The notes: generated from the letters alone by a model not told the origin. A DNA stretch of 41,328 nt from Acidobacteriota bacterium (GCA_003223115.1 QHXW01000102.1:1-41328), one strand, 5' to 3'; shown: positions 28,299 to 36,881, numbered from the stretch's first letter. Translations and numbers: made by a program.

Positions 28299-29654
28299 TC
28301 AAACCACGGCGGGCCTGGCGGCCATCGCGTGTACTTTTCGGGACCACACGACCAGCAGCACGCAGCCGATCAGGATCAGCGCCACGCACAGACCCATCCA
28401 CAGTCCCACGGCGCGCCCGTGCAGGCGAAAGCAAAGCAAACAGCCGAGTGGAAGTCCTACCAGCCAATAGAAGAACATGTGGCAGAGCATGGGGGTGCGT
28501 GTGTCGCCGGTACCGCGCAATGCGCCCGTGGCCACCGCCTGAGTGCCGTCGAAAAGCTGAAACAAGGCAGCCACGGCGAGTAGCGATACGGCGGTCTGGA
28601 TCACGCCGCGGTCGGTGGTAAACGCAAGGGCGACATACCCGGGGGCCGCGATGAGCGCCACACCCGCGGCCGCCATGAACCCTGCGCCGAGCGCGATGGC
28701 AGCCCAGCCGGCGCGCCCGGCAGCCTGAGGATCACCCCGGCCCAGCGCCTGTCCCACGCGCACCGCAGCCGCCGAACCGATGCCGAGCGGAACCATGTAG
28801 GTGAAGCTGGCGGTGTTGATGGCGATCTGGTGCGCAGCCAATGAGAGAGGGTCGAGGGTTCCGATAATCGCTGTGGCCACGGCGAACACGCCGATTTCGA
28901 GCGAGAGCTGTGCGGCAGCTGGTAATCCCAGTGCTACCAAGCGCCGGATGCGGCGGAAATCGAGCGCAAGCGACGCGCGGAAAAGACCAATATGCCGCCC
29001 GAGATAGAGCGCATAGCCCGCCAGCACGGCCACCATATAGACCCGTGAAAAGCAGGTGGCCCAGCCGGATCGCTCAGCGCCCATTGCCGGCGCGCCGAAG
29101 TGTCCGTACACCAGGATCCAGTTGCCCGCAACGTTCACCAGGTTGGCGGTGACGAGCGAAAACATGATCGGTGTGGCACGGCTCATCCCCTGCAAGTAGC
29201 GGCGCAATGCAAAAAACAGGATCAGCGGTAAGGTGCTCCACATGATGGCTTCGAGATAGGGGACAGTGTCCCGCAGAACCGCCGGATTGATCCCGAATAA
29301 GCTCAGCAGAGGGATGGAACACCACATCAGGAGCATCAGCACCGGCGCCACGGGCAGGCTGAAGTAGATCGCGCTGACCAGAGACCGGTGGCAGTCCATC
29401 AAGTCGCCCGCGCCGAACGCCTGCGAAACCAGCGTATCGAGCCCCAGCATGAGCCCGCTGTCGAGAACCGCGACCGCATAGAACACCACGCTTCCAAGAC
29501 TGACGGCGCCCATGGCCTCGGCGCTCACCCGGCCCACCATGATGGTGTCGACAATACCCATTCCCACCCAACCCAACTCCGCCATGACCAGCGGCGCGGC
29601 CAGTTGCCGCATGGGACGGAGTTCCTGCCGGAAAGTTGAGAGCTTGAGAATCAC
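28299..29654 (-). CDS. MATE-family efflux transporter
   Basis: 451 residues from GTG 29654, with about twelve membrane helices in two homologous halves. The N-terminal half starts LRPMRQLAAPLVMAELGWVGMGIVD (core: ELGWVGMGIVDTIMVGR), the standard MATE TM1 motif, and the second half repeats it as GLPAAAQLSLEIGVFAVATAI. It exports cationic drugs or metabolites against Na+ or H+. The frame stays open to 30098, but that extension runs antisense through the ABC ATPase gene and is not MATE-like, so the start is set at 29654. It is divergent from the ABC exporter pair by about 136 bases. Confidence 0.92.
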   Translation of the reverse strand: MILKLSTFRQELRPMRQLAAPLVMAELGWVGMGIVDTIMVGRVSAEAMGAVSLGSVVFYAVAVLDSGLMLGLDTLVSQAFGAGDLMDCHRSLVSAIYFSLPVAPVLMLLMWCSIPLLSLFGINPAVLRDTVPYLEAIMWSTLPLILFFALRRYLQGMSRATPIMFSLVTANLVNVAGNWILVYGHFGAPAMGAERSGWATCFSRVYMVAVLAGYALYLGRHIGLFRASLALDFRRIRRLVALGLPAAAQLSLEIGVFAVATAIIGTLDPLSLAAHQIAINTASFTYMVPLGIGSAAAVRVGQALGRGDPQAAGRAGWAAIALGAGFMAAAGVALIAAPGYVALAFTTDRGVIQTAVSLLAVAALFQLFDGTQAVATGALRGTGDTRTPMLCHMFFYWLVGLPLGCLLCFRLHGRAVGLWMGLCVALILIGCVLLVVWSRKVHAMAARPAVV

Positions 29655-29790
29655 GAGGGCTGCAAGGACGACGCCCTTTGCGAGACCAGTGGGCACTGAT
29701 CTGAAAATCGTAGCACGCGGCGCGCCGGGAATGATCCTTATCGCTGAGATGCAAATTGCGGATCCGACCGGCCGCGGAACATACTGGATC

Positions 29791-30735
29791 ATGCCCCCAA
29801 TGCTCAGACTGGCTGCGCTTGGTGTGCGCGGTCTTCGCAAAGCATATAGCGATGTGGTGGCGGTGGATGGTCTGGATCTTGAAGTGCGCGCCGGCGAGTG
29901 TTTTGGTCTGCTCGGCCCGAACGGCGCCGGCAAAACCACCACCATAGAGATCTGCGAAGGACTGGTGGCACAGGACGCGGGAACGGTAGAGCTGCTGAGG
30001 ATGCGTTGGGACTCCGATGCCGGTGAACTCCGCCAGCGGCTGGGCGTGCAGCTCCAGGAAACGCAGCTCTCCGAAAAGCTCACGGTCGAAGAAACCATCC
30101 GGCTGTTCCGCAGTTTTTACCGGCGCGGGCCGTCGATTTCCGAAGTCGTCGAGATCGTGCAACTGGAGGACAAAAGGCGCTCGCGCGTGGGCGGGCTTTC
30201 GGGCGGCCAGAAGCAGCGCCTGGCCATGGCGTGCGCGCTGGTAGGTGATCCGGACCTTCTGTTTCTGGACGAGCCCACGACGGGGCTCGATCCACAGGCC
30301 CGGCGGCAGCTCTGGGAGCTGATCGAACACTTTAGGACCGCGGGCCGCACCATCATCCTGACCACTCATTACATGGAAGAGGCGGAGCGGCTTTGTGACC
30401 GCGTGGCTATCATGGACCACGGCAAGATCATCGCCTTCGGCACGCCGCGCGAGCTGATCGCCTCAATCGGCGCGGAACACATGGTCGAATTCGCGGTGGA
30501 TGGCAACGCCGGGCACATCGATCTGACCACGCTCGAAAAGCTGGAAGGCGTCCGTGTGGCGCGCTCTGAAGACGGGAATTACACATTGCAGGTGAGCGAA
30601 CTGCATCGCGCCGTTCCCGCCCTTTTTCAAGAACTGGCGCGCCGGGGAATTCCGCTTACCGAACTGCGCACGCATTCGGCCACACTCGAAGATGTTTTCG
30701 TATCGCTAACCGGGAGGCGATTGAGAGATGAGTGA
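29791..30735 (+). CDS. ABC-2 exporter ATP-binding protein
   Basis: 314 residues. Walker A GPNGAGKTT at about residues 42-50, Q-loop GVQLQETQL, signature LSGGQKQRL, Walker B LLFLDEPTTGLD and switch HTHYME-like TTHYMEEAE are all intact. It belongs to the drug/Na/antibiotic-type ABC-2 ATPases (CcmA/NatA-like), with a C-terminal extension of about 90 residues that often binds the permease. The start at ATG 29791 keeps only the ATPase; earlier in-frame codons lie inside the divergent MATE gene. The end overlaps the permease start by eight bases, so the two form one transporter. The cargo is unknown. Confidence 0.94.
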   Translation: MPPMLRLAALGVRGLRKAYSDVVAVDGLDLEVRAGECFGLLGPNGAGKTTTIEICEGLVAQDAGTVELLRMRWDSDAGELRQRLGVQLQETQLSEKLTVEETIRLFRSFYRRGPSISEVVEIVQLEDKRRSRVGGLSGGQKQRLAMACALVGDPDLLFLDEPTTGLDPQARRQLWELIEHFRTAGRTIILTTHYMEEAERLCDRVAIMDHGKIIAFGTPRELIASIGAEHMVEFAVDGNAGHIDLTTLEKLEGVRVARSEDGNYTLQVSELHRAVPALFQELARRGIPLTELRTHSATLEDVFVSLTGRRLRDE

Positions 30736-31816
30736 AGGAACACTGGCGGCCACGGTACGGGAACTGCGTCCGGCGGCGGAGCCCCGTTCACTTGTTGAGC
30801 ACTCGCTGGTACAGCTCACTCTGGTGCGCTTCCGCGAGTTCTTGCGAGAGCCGGAGGCGGTTTTCTGGGTTTTTGTTTTCCCTATTCTGCTGGCGGCGGG
30901 ACTGGGGATCGCGTTTCGCAACCGTCCGGCCGATGTGGTGAAAATTGGAGCCGTTGGAGTGCCACTGGGGGCGGCGCTGCGCTCCGAGAAATCCCTGGCG
31001 GTTGATCTTCTGGATCACGCGGCGGCAGAGCAGGCGCTCCGCACGGGCCGCATCGTCCTGCTGGCAATTCCGAAACCGGATGGCGGCGTGAGCTACCGCT
31101 ACGACGACACCAATCCTGACGCACGCACGGCCAGGCTGCTGGCAGACCGCGCCGTGCAGCGCGCCGCCGGGCGCAGCGATCCGGTCGCAACCAGGAATGA
31201 GCTGGTGCGCGAGCCGGGTTCGCGCTACATCGATTTCCTGGTGCCGGGCCTGCTCGGCATGAACCTGATGGGCAGCGGCATTTGGGGTTTGGGTTTCGCC
31301 ATCGTGGACGCGCGCAGAAAAAAGCTACTCAAACGACTGGTGGCCTCACCCATGCCGCGCTCGCAGTATCTGCTCTCATTTCTTCTCTCGCGACTGGTGC
31401 TGCTCTACGTCGAAGTAGGCGCCGTGGTGGGCTTCGGTGTGCTGGTGTTCGGCGTGCCGGTGCGGGGGCCCATTTGGGAACTCGCGGTGATCGCTCTATT
31501 GGCCTCGCTCTCGTTCAGCGCGCTCGGGCTACTGATCGCGTCGCGAGTGAAGACCATCGAGGCGGCATCAGGACTGATGAACTTTGTCATGCTGCCCATG
31601 TGGATTTTCTCCGGCGTTTTCTTTTCCTCCGAACGTTTCCCCACGGTATTCCAGCCGTTCATCAAAGCGCTGCCGCTGACGGCGGTGATTGACGCTCTCC
31701 GCGCCAGCATGCTGCAAGGCGTGCGGCTCTCTCACCTGGGTCTGGAGCTGGCGGTGATGACAGGATGGCTGATCATCTGTTTCTTTACGGCGCTGAAGCT
31801 GTTCCGCTGGCGCTAG
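30728..31816 (+). CDS. ABC-2 exporter permease
   Basis: 362 residues. N-terminal membrane helix (VFWVFVFPILLAAGLGIAF), then an external domain of about 110 residues (YRYDDTNPDARTARLLADRA), then five more helices including FLVPGLLGMNLMGSGIWGLGF (split LLGMNLMGSG) and PMWIFSGVFFSSERFP. This is the DrrB/NodJ/YhhJ-type ABC-2 permease architecture with a large extracytoplasmic loop. ATG 30728 overlaps the ATPase gene, ensuring matched expression. Confidence 0.92.
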   Translation: MSEGTLAATVRELRPAAEPRSLVEHSLVQLTLVRFREFLREPEAVFWVFVFPILLAAGLGIAFRNRPADVVKIGAVGVPLGAALRSEKSLAVDLLDHAAAEQALRTGRIVLLAIPKPDGGVSYRYDDTNPDARTARLLADRAVQRAAGRSDPVATRNELVREPGSRYIDFLVPGLLGMNLMGSGIWGLGFAIVDARRKKLLKRLVASPMPRSQYLLSFLLSRLVLLYVEVGAVVGFGVLVFGVPVRGPIWELAVIALLASLSFSALGLLIASRVKTIEAASGLMNFVMLPMWIFSGVFFSSERFPTVFQPFIKALPLTAVIDALRASMLQGVRLSHLGLELAVMTGWLIICFFTALKLFRWR

Positions 31817-31831
31817 GGCGACGGGTAGGTT

Positions 31832-31852
31832 CCGCTCCCTGGCCGGTCGCGG
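31832..31852. repeat. Intergenic repeat CCGCTCCCT-N4-GGTCGCGG, copy 1
   Basis: Nineteen of 21 positions match a second copy at 31881-31901. The unit resembles a short interspersed GC-rich repeat that I recall from Solibacter-type genomes. It lies right after the stop of the ABC permease gene. Confidence 0.65.
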
Positions 31853-31880
31853 TTCAGAGCCGACGTCATATCCGCTTTAT

Positions 31881-31901
31881 CCGCTCCCTAGGCGGTCGCG
31901 G
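31881..31901. repeat. Intergenic repeat CCGCTCCCT-N4-GGTCGCGG, copy 2
   Basis: Second copy, followed by GGGAGC, which pairs with GCTCCC inside the unit, so this copy could fold into a terminator-like hairpin between the ABC operon and the symporter operon. Confidence 0.65.
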
Positions 31902-31927
31902 GGAGCCGCGTGATAAACTCCACGTTT

Positions 31928-32065
31928 ATGCCGACGCATCGCGCCGAGATGCCTGATGAGCCGCCTCCGATTCTCGGCTCGTGGTCGCGGATTTACGTGC
32001 TGGTTCTGGTGTACCTGGCGCTGCTGATCGCGCTGTCCTACGGATTCACCCGGTATTTTTCATGA
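31928..32065 (+). CDS. 45-residue single-pass membrane protein coupled to SSS symporter
   Basis: A short gene: MPTHRAEMPDEPPPILGSWS, then one strongly hydrophobic helix (IYVLVLVYLALLIALSYGF) and a short tail TRYFS. Its stop TGA overlaps the symporter ATG (ATGA, 32062-32065), so the two are translationally coupled. The acidic, Pro-rich N-terminus (EMPDEPPP) before the helix is probably cytosolic. The arrangement recalls small partner subunits of other SSS transporters (YhdT with PanF, DUF4212 with its symporter), but the sequence is not one of those families as far as I can judge. I infer an accessory or stabilising subunit. Confidence 0.75.
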   Translation: MPTHRAEMPDEPPPILGSWSRIYVLVLVYLALLIALSYGFTRYFS

Positions 32066-33762
32066 GACCTTTGGACTGGGTGGTCCTGAGCGGCACGCTC
32101 GCCTTTATTGTCCTCTATGGGCTCTACAAGGGCCGCGGATCAAACACCATCAGCAAGTATCTGCTGGCCGGCAAAACCATGCCATGGTACGCCATGGCGC
32201 TTTCCATCATGGCCACGCAGGCGAGCGCCATCACGTTCATCTCAACCACGGGCCAGGGCTACGTCGACGGCATGCGATTCGTGCAGTTCTATTTCGGCCT
32301 GCCCATCGCGATGATCGTCATCTCGTCAACTTCCGTGCGCCTGTTTCATCGCGCCAATGTCTACACCGCCTATGAGTACCTGGAGAAACGCTTTGATGCC
32401 AAGACGCGAACTTTGGCCAGCATCGTTTTTCTGATGCAACGCGGCCTTTCCGTGGGCGTATCGCTGTACGCTCCGGCCATCGTGCTTTCGGTGATTCTGG
32501 GATGGCCCGACCGGCTGACCACGTTGGGCATGGGAGTGTTGATCACCATCTACACGGTCACCGGCGGCATCAAAGCCGTCACCTGGACCGATGTGCAGCA
32601 GATGCTGATTATCTTCGCCGGGTTGTTCGTGGCGTTCTTCATGATCATCCACCTGCTGCCGCCCGGTATTTCATTCACGGACGCGGTTTACCTGGCCGGC
32701 GCGATCGGCAAGCTGAAGGCCGTGGATGCGAAATTCGACCTGGCGAACCGCTACAACCTCTGGAGCGGTCTGATCGGCGGAACATTTCTGGCGCTCTCTT
32801 ACTTTGGCTGCGATCAGTCGCAGGTGCAGCGTTATCTTACAGGGAAATCCATCGCGCAGAGTAAGTTGAGCCTGCTGTTCACCGCCATGGCCAAGATTCC
32901 GATGCAGTTTTTCATTCTGTTCGTGGGCGCCATGGTCTTCGTCTTTTTCATCTTCGTGCGGCCGCCGCTGCTGTTCCAGCCGATAGCCATGCGCGATCTC
33001 GAATCGTCGCAGGTGCAACCCCGGTATGCGCCCATCAGCGCACAGTTTGACCGAGCATTTGACGAGCGCAGAGAGGCGGCTCTGGGATTGGTGGATGCAC
33101 GGCGCGCGCACGATGGCGGACGGCGGGCGCAATGGCTGGGCCAGTACCGGCAGGCTCAGGCGCGGATCAATCAAGCCAGGGCGGAAGGCGCAGGCGTGGT
33201 CCAGCAGATACACGGCGAGAAGGAATTCAACGACACCAACTACATCTTCCTCTCCTTTGTGACGCGTTATCTTCCGGCGGGCGTGGTGGGTCTGGTGATT
33301 GCTGTGATCTTCGCGGCGGCGATGTCGTCCAGTTCCGGTGAAGTGAACTCGCTAGCTACGGTGACGGTGATCGATATCTACCGGCGGCACATCCGCCAGG
33401 ACGCTCCGGACCGGCACTATTTGTGGGCGTCGCGCGTGTCCACCGCGTTCTGGGCGGCATACGCCGTATTTTTCGCGCAGTACGCCAAGAACCTGGGCTC
33501 GTTGGTTGAGGCGGTGAATGTCGTGGGCTCGCTGTTCTATGGCACGCTGCTGGGGGTGTTTGTGCTGGCGTTCGCGTTCCGGCGCGTTACCGGCACGGCG
33601 GCGTTCATCGGCATGCTGGCGGGTGAGAGCGCGATCCTGGCGACGGCCTTATTCACGCGTATCACATTCCTTTGGTTCAACGTGATCGGCTGCGCGGTGG
33701 TGATTGTCACGGGCCTTCTGATTTCCTGGCTGAGGCCGGTGCGTCAGCCGGTGGCGGCGTAA
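32062..33762 (+). CDS. Sodium:solute symporter with ~85-residue hydrophilic insert
   Basis: 566 residues of the SSS family, SGLT-like branch. Motifs: ISKYLLAGKTMPWYAMALS, SAITFISTTGQGYVDG, VNVYTAYEYLEKRFD-like NVYTAYEYLEKRF, YTVTGGIKAVTWTDVQQ, YFGCDQSQVQRYL and AAAMSSSSGEVNSLATVTV in TM8. Between helices at about residues 307-390 sits a charged, helix-forming insert (RAFDERREAALGLVDARRAH) that most SSS proteins lack. The start is fixed by the ATGA overlap with the 45-residue membrane protein; the open frame to 31981 runs through that gene. Sugar or polyol-type solutes are typical of this branch; the actual substrate is unknown. Confidence 0.93.
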   Translation: MRPLDWVVLSGTLAFIVLYGLYKGRGSNTISKYLLAGKTMPWYAMALSIMATQASAITFISTTGQGYVDGMRFVQFYFGLPIAMIVISSTSVRLFHRANVYTAYEYLEKRFDAKTRTLASIVFLMQRGLSVGVSLYAPAIVLSVILGWPDRLTTLGMGVLITIYTVTGGIKAVTWTDVQQMLIIFAGLFVAFFMIIHLLPPGISFTDAVYLAGAIGKLKAVDAKFDLANRYNLWSGLIGGTFLALSYFGCDQSQVQRYLTGKSIAQSKLSLLFTAMAKIPMQFFILFVGAMVFVFFIFVRPPLLFQPIAMRDLESSQVQPRYAPISAQFDRAFDERREAALGLVDARRAHDGGRRAQWLGQYRQAQARINQARAEGAGVVQQIHGEKEFNDTNYIFLSFVTRYLPAGVVGLVIAVIFAAAMSSSSGEVNSLATVTVIDIYRRHIRQDAPDRHYLWASRVSTAFWAAYAVFFAQYAKNLGSLVEAVNVVGSLFYGTLLGVFVLAFAFRRVTGTAAFIGMLAGESAILATALFTRITFLWFNVIGCAVVIVTGLLISWLRPVRQPVAA

Positions 33763-33846
33763 GAAGAGCGGAGGCGAAAAAACCATTCCCCTGGCCTCGA
33801 CACAGGTGCCGCGATGCGGACAGCCTATAATGTGCGTTTTCACGTT

Positions 33847-34713
33847 ATGTTACGGAGGACGGCAATTGCGGCGCTGGTTGGTGGCTCACGGATGGCCGCG
33901 CATCGAATGGTGCAACTCGGCCGGTACTTGGGAGAAGCCGACGGAACAGCTCTGTTGCTCGACTGCCGAACGCGCCGACTGATTGCAGCCGCTCGAAGTG
34001 ATTTGGCATGCCAGTGGCTGGCGCCGCCGGGATCTACACTGAAGCCCTTCAGCTTGTCGGCGCTGATGGAGACGGGCAAGGTCGCAGCCGAGGAACAATT
34101 TCTCTGCCCGGGCCAACTCGAGATCGCGGGAAAATCTTTCGCCTGCTCGCATCCGCCGATGGGCGTCGCAATGCGGGTCTCGACTGCAATTGCCTATTCG
34201 TGCAACTGCTTCGTGGCGCACTTCGCGCAGCGCTTTGAACCTGGAGCACTGGCACGGTACCTGGAGCGCGCCGGCTTGACATCGCGTACCGGTTTACTGG
34301 GCGACGACGAAGTTGTGGGTGAGGTACAGAGCGCCGAATCCACGGATGCGCGCCAGCTCCAGGCGCTCGGAGAGCAACGGGTCCTGGTGACAGCTCTTGA
34401 AATGGTCGTGGCCTATCACCGGCTGGCGTCGCGCGCATCGCATCCGGAAATGGCGTCGATCCTGGAGGGACTCGAAGGCGCGGTTGAATATGGCACAGCC
34501 CAGCACGCCGGGGTTCCAGGGATCAAAGTCGCGGGCAAAACAGGAACTGTCCGAACCAGTACCGGTGGACATGCGGCCTGGTTCACCGGTTTTGCTGCAA
34601 GCAGGGCACCCGCGGTGGTGGTGACGGTTCTGGTACACGGACGCTCGGGCGGTGCTGATGCAGCGCCGATTGCGGGCCGCATTCTCAAAGCGCATCGGGC
34701 GGGACTGCTTTGA
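33847..34713 (+). CDS. Minimal penicillin-binding transpeptidase-domain protein
   Basis: 288 residues containing essentially only a class B PBP transpeptidase fold. Catalytic motifs are complete: S63-T-L-K66 in PPGSTLKPF, S118-C-N120 (AYSCNC) and K231-T-G233 (VAGKTGT). There is no PBP-dimer domain and no glycosyltransferase. The N-terminus (MLRRTAIAALVGGSRMAA) is at best a weak signal. A TATAAT at 33826-33831 argues against the earlier ATG 33814. Expected role: cross-linking or carboxypeptidase action on peptidoglycan, or a penicillin-sensing domain. The stop overlaps the TTG start of the SpoIID gene (TTGA), so both proteins are likely produced together. Confidence 0.85.
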   Translation: MLRRTAIAALVGGSRMAAHRMVQLGRYLGEADGTALLLDCRTRRLIAAARSDLACQWLAPPGSTLKPFSLSALMETGKVAAEEQFLCPGQLEIAGKSFACSHPPMGVAMRVSTAIAYSCNCFVAHFAQRFEPGALARYLERAGLTSRTGLLGDDEVVGEVQSAESTDARQLQALGEQRVLVTALEMVVAYHRLASRASHPEMASILEGLEGAVEYGTAQHAGVPGIKVAGKTGTVRTSTGGHAAWFTGFAASRAPAVVVTVLVHGRSGGADAAPIAGRILKAHRAGLL

Positions 34714-36191
34714 TCCGCGCACTGATCTTGGCTCTCGCGGGTATGTCGCTCTGGGCGGCGGACTTCAAAATCCGGCTAACGGCGGCGGATGGCGGCGCGG
34801 TGGTCTCACTCCCGCTTGAAAAATACGTGGCCGGTGTTCTCGTGGGCGAGGCGAGCATATTGAGCTCAGATGAGGCGATAAAAGCCATGGCTGTGGCCGC
34901 CCGCACGTACGCGGTACGCCTGCGGGGCCGCCATTCTCTGGAAGGATTTGATTTCTGTGGCACCACGCATTGTCAGAGGATCGACTTGCGCGGAGCAAGC
35001 AAGCGCTTCGATGCCATCGCCGGTGAGACAGCGGGCGAGCTGCTATGGTTTGAAGGCAAACCGGCCTTTGCTTGCTATACGCGCGATTGCGGCGGTTTCA
35101 CAGAAGATGGCGGCGCGGCATGGCCTGGGCTGAGCGCGTCTTATCTCAAGAGCCACAACGATCCTTATTGCCCACGCTCCGGAGCATCGGCATGGAACTG
35201 GGTCGCGACGACCGAGGCGATTGCGGAAGCGCTGCGGCAATCACAGTTGCGATTTCCAGCGCAGTTCGAGCAGATCACGATTTCAGAGAGAAGCGCTTCG
35301 GGACGGGCACGCACACTAGTGCTCTCGGGCGGCGGTGAAACGGTCGCGATCAGCGCAAGCTCATTTCGTTTCGCCATGGGGCGTACGGAGGGTTGGAACA
35401 CGCTGCGCAGCGATCGCTACGAAGTGCGGGCGGCGAATCATCGGCTGATTTTTCAAGGCACGGGTGCCGGTCATGGAGCCGGTTTGTGCCAGCTCGGCGC
35501 AGAGCAGATGGGACGTGAGGGCCGCTCGTATCGGGACATTCTGACCTTCTATTATCCAGGGACAATGGTTGGGATCACTGGCCGCGGTTTGAGATGGGTG
35601 CGGCTGGGCGGCGAGTCCACCGCGATGTTCACTACGCAGCCGGATCAAGACCACTCGGTGCTCGCAGAAGCTGAACGGTTCAGCCGGATAGTGAGCGAAC
35701 GAACGAAACTACCGCTGCCAGTGTCCATCGAAATTCGCGTGTATCCCGACGTCGATACGTTTCGCAATGCGACCGGCGAACCGGGATGGGTGGCGGCGCG
35801 CACTACGGGCACGCGGATTCATTTGCAGCCGGCCGCGGTCCTGCGCAGCCGAGGCGTGCTCGAAGAAACTCTAGCCCACGAATTACTGCACGTTTTGGTG
35901 GAAAGCCAGGCGGCGCGGGGATTGCCCGTCTGGTTTCGCGAAGGCCTGACCGGATATTTCGAACATTCGAGCGAAGCATCGCAAGCGGCCGCGACAAGCG
36001 TGGACGACGCCGATCTGCGTCAACAAGAAGATCCAACACGCGCGCGTCTGGCTTACGCACAAGCTACACGCCGGGTCGCAGATCTGGTCAACCGTTATGG
36101 CGAGGGCGCCGTCTTAGGCTGGCTCAAACGCGGTTTACCGGCGGAGCTGAAGAACACCGCGAGCAGCCATGCGCCGATGAAGAGCAGATAA
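34710..36191 (+). CDS. SpoIID/LytB lytic transglycosylase fused to gluzincin-type metallopeptidase
   Basis: 493 residues. Signal peptide at 1-17 (MIRALILALAGMSLWAA). Residues 20-290 are a SpoIID domain: LPLEKYVAGVLVGEAS with Glu47 at the catalytic position, AIKAMAVAARTYAV, FCGTTHCQ with possible metal-binding Cys/His, and GTGAGHGAGLCQLGAEQM, the end motif. Residues 310-493 form a second domain with H390-E-L-L-H394 and Glu411 in VWFREGLTGYFE, an HExxH-x16-E zinc-ligand set of the peptidase MA/gluzincin clan. SpoIID cleaves denuded glycan strands; the metallopeptidase may cut proteins or cross-links. TTG 34710 overlaps the transpeptidase stop. The last 97 bases overlap the convergent membrane gene. 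Confidence 0.88.
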   Translation: MIRALILALAGMSLWAADFKIRLTAADGGAVVSLPLEKYVAGVLVGEASILSSDEAIKAMAVAARTYAVRLRGRHSLEGFDFCGTTHCQRIDLRGASKRFDAIAGETAGELLWFEGKPAFACYTRDCGGFTEDGGAAWPGLSASYLKSHNDPYCPRSGASAWNWVATTEAIAEALRQSQLRFPAQFEQITISERSASGRARTLVLSGGGETVAISASSFRFAMGRTEGWNTLRSDRYEVRAANHRLIFQGTGAGHGAGLCQLGAEQMGREGRSYRDILTFYYPGTMVGITGRGLRWVRLGGESTAMFTTQPDQDHSVLAEAERFSRIVSERTKLPLPVSIEIRVYPDVDTFRNATGEPGWVAARTTGTRIHLQPAAVLRSRGVLEETLAHELLHVLVESQAARGLPVWFREGLTGYFEHSSEASQAAATSVDDADLRQQEDPTRARLAYAQATRRVADLVNRYGEGAVLGWLKRGLPAELKNTASSHAPMKSR

Positions 36192-36859
36192 GCGAGGATC
36201 AGGCGGACTAGAAAACTTGCCATTTCCATTCCGAATCCGCTCACGCGTGGCACCCACCCGATCAACTTGAATGGCAGCCAGAAAGCGCACGTGAGAAGCA
36301 GCGGCACTTCGAGCCCGTAAAGTGGACGCTTCGCGCGCGCCCAGGATGGGCCTCGCAAACCGGACCAGCCTCTGGTGCTGATTTCCGCGGCCAGAGGCAG
36401 CAGAATAACCGGCAGCACGGCCCAGCGCAGCACCCATTGGAGGATGTTGAAGACGCGCAGGATGGTCGCGGGCTGAATCGGCTTTCGCAGCTTCAAGGTC
36501 AAGTACGACGCGATTTTGAAGGCCGGCTGCGGGCTGTAGTGGCGCCACCATTCGAGCAACGCATAGAAACACAGCACGAACACGCCGAGCACAATCAAGG
36601 GGACGAGGTTGCTGAAAGGCGCTCGGAAGGCGGCCGTCAGATGCGAACTGTCGCTGGCCCGGAAATATGCGAACGTCGCGCCGTGCAGCCAGACACTCAG
36701 GCACACGAAAACCGCGGCCACAAAAAAGCTCCACACGAGCCTGGTTCCACTCGATTCACCGAGGCCCAACCAGTAATAACCCAGACCCAACAGCAGCGCG
36801 TTGCCGACGAAATGAAGCAGCACAAGCACGCTTGTCGAGCGGGGCACGTTACGACTCAT
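36095..36859 (-). CDS. Polytopic inner-membrane protein, unknown
   Basis: 254 residues with about six hydrophobic helices (for example VLVLLHFVGNALLLGLGYYW, LVWSFFVAAVFVCLSVWLHG, LVPLIVLGVFVLCFYALL, VLPVILLPLAAEI, FLVRLILAYLLFIGAWLLAVFF) and small polar loops. No named family is recognised. It begins 22 bases after the alpha-2-macroglobulin stop on the same strand, so it is probably in that operon. Its 3' end overlaps the SpoIID gene by 97 bases in antisense. Several ATGAGYCGA-like units lie around the start. Confidence 0.78.
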   Translation of the reverse strand: MSRNVPRSTSVLVLLHFVGNALLLGLGYYWLGLGESSGTRLVWSFFVAAVFVCLSVWLHGATFAYFRASDSSHLTAAFRAPFSNLVPLIVLGVFVLCFYALLEWWRHYSPQPAFKIASYLTLKLRKPIQPATILRVFNILQWVLRWAVLPVILLPLAAEISTRGWSGLRGPSWARAKRPLYGLEVPLLLTCAFWLPFKLIGWVPRVSGFGMEMASFLVRLILAYLLFIGAWLLAVFFSSAGKPRLSQPKTAPSP

Positions 36860-36881
36860 CTCATCGACTCATTCGGCTCAT

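Noticed and set aside
29512-29790. N-terminal extension of the ABC ATPase frame
   Set aside because: It lies antisense inside the MATE gene; the ATPase domain begins after 29791.
29655-30098. N-terminal extension of the MATE frame
   Set aside because: The Ser/Arg/Pro-rich 148 residues are antisense to the ABC ATPase gene and unlike any MATE N-terminus; GTG 29654 gives the normal family length.
29074-30420. 448-residue minus-strand open frame
   Set aside because: It covers the ABC ATPase and part of MATE out of frame; no domain is seen.
33826-33831. TATAAT before the transpeptidase gene as a full promoter
   Set aside because: A perfect -10 hexamer, but no matching -35 at a normal distance; used only as a hint against the earlier ATG 33814.
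36829-36880. Repeated ATGAGYCGA-like units at the start of the membrane-protein gene as a regulatory array
   Set aside because: Only a few short, imperfect copies overlapping start and stop codons; most simply explained by local slippage.
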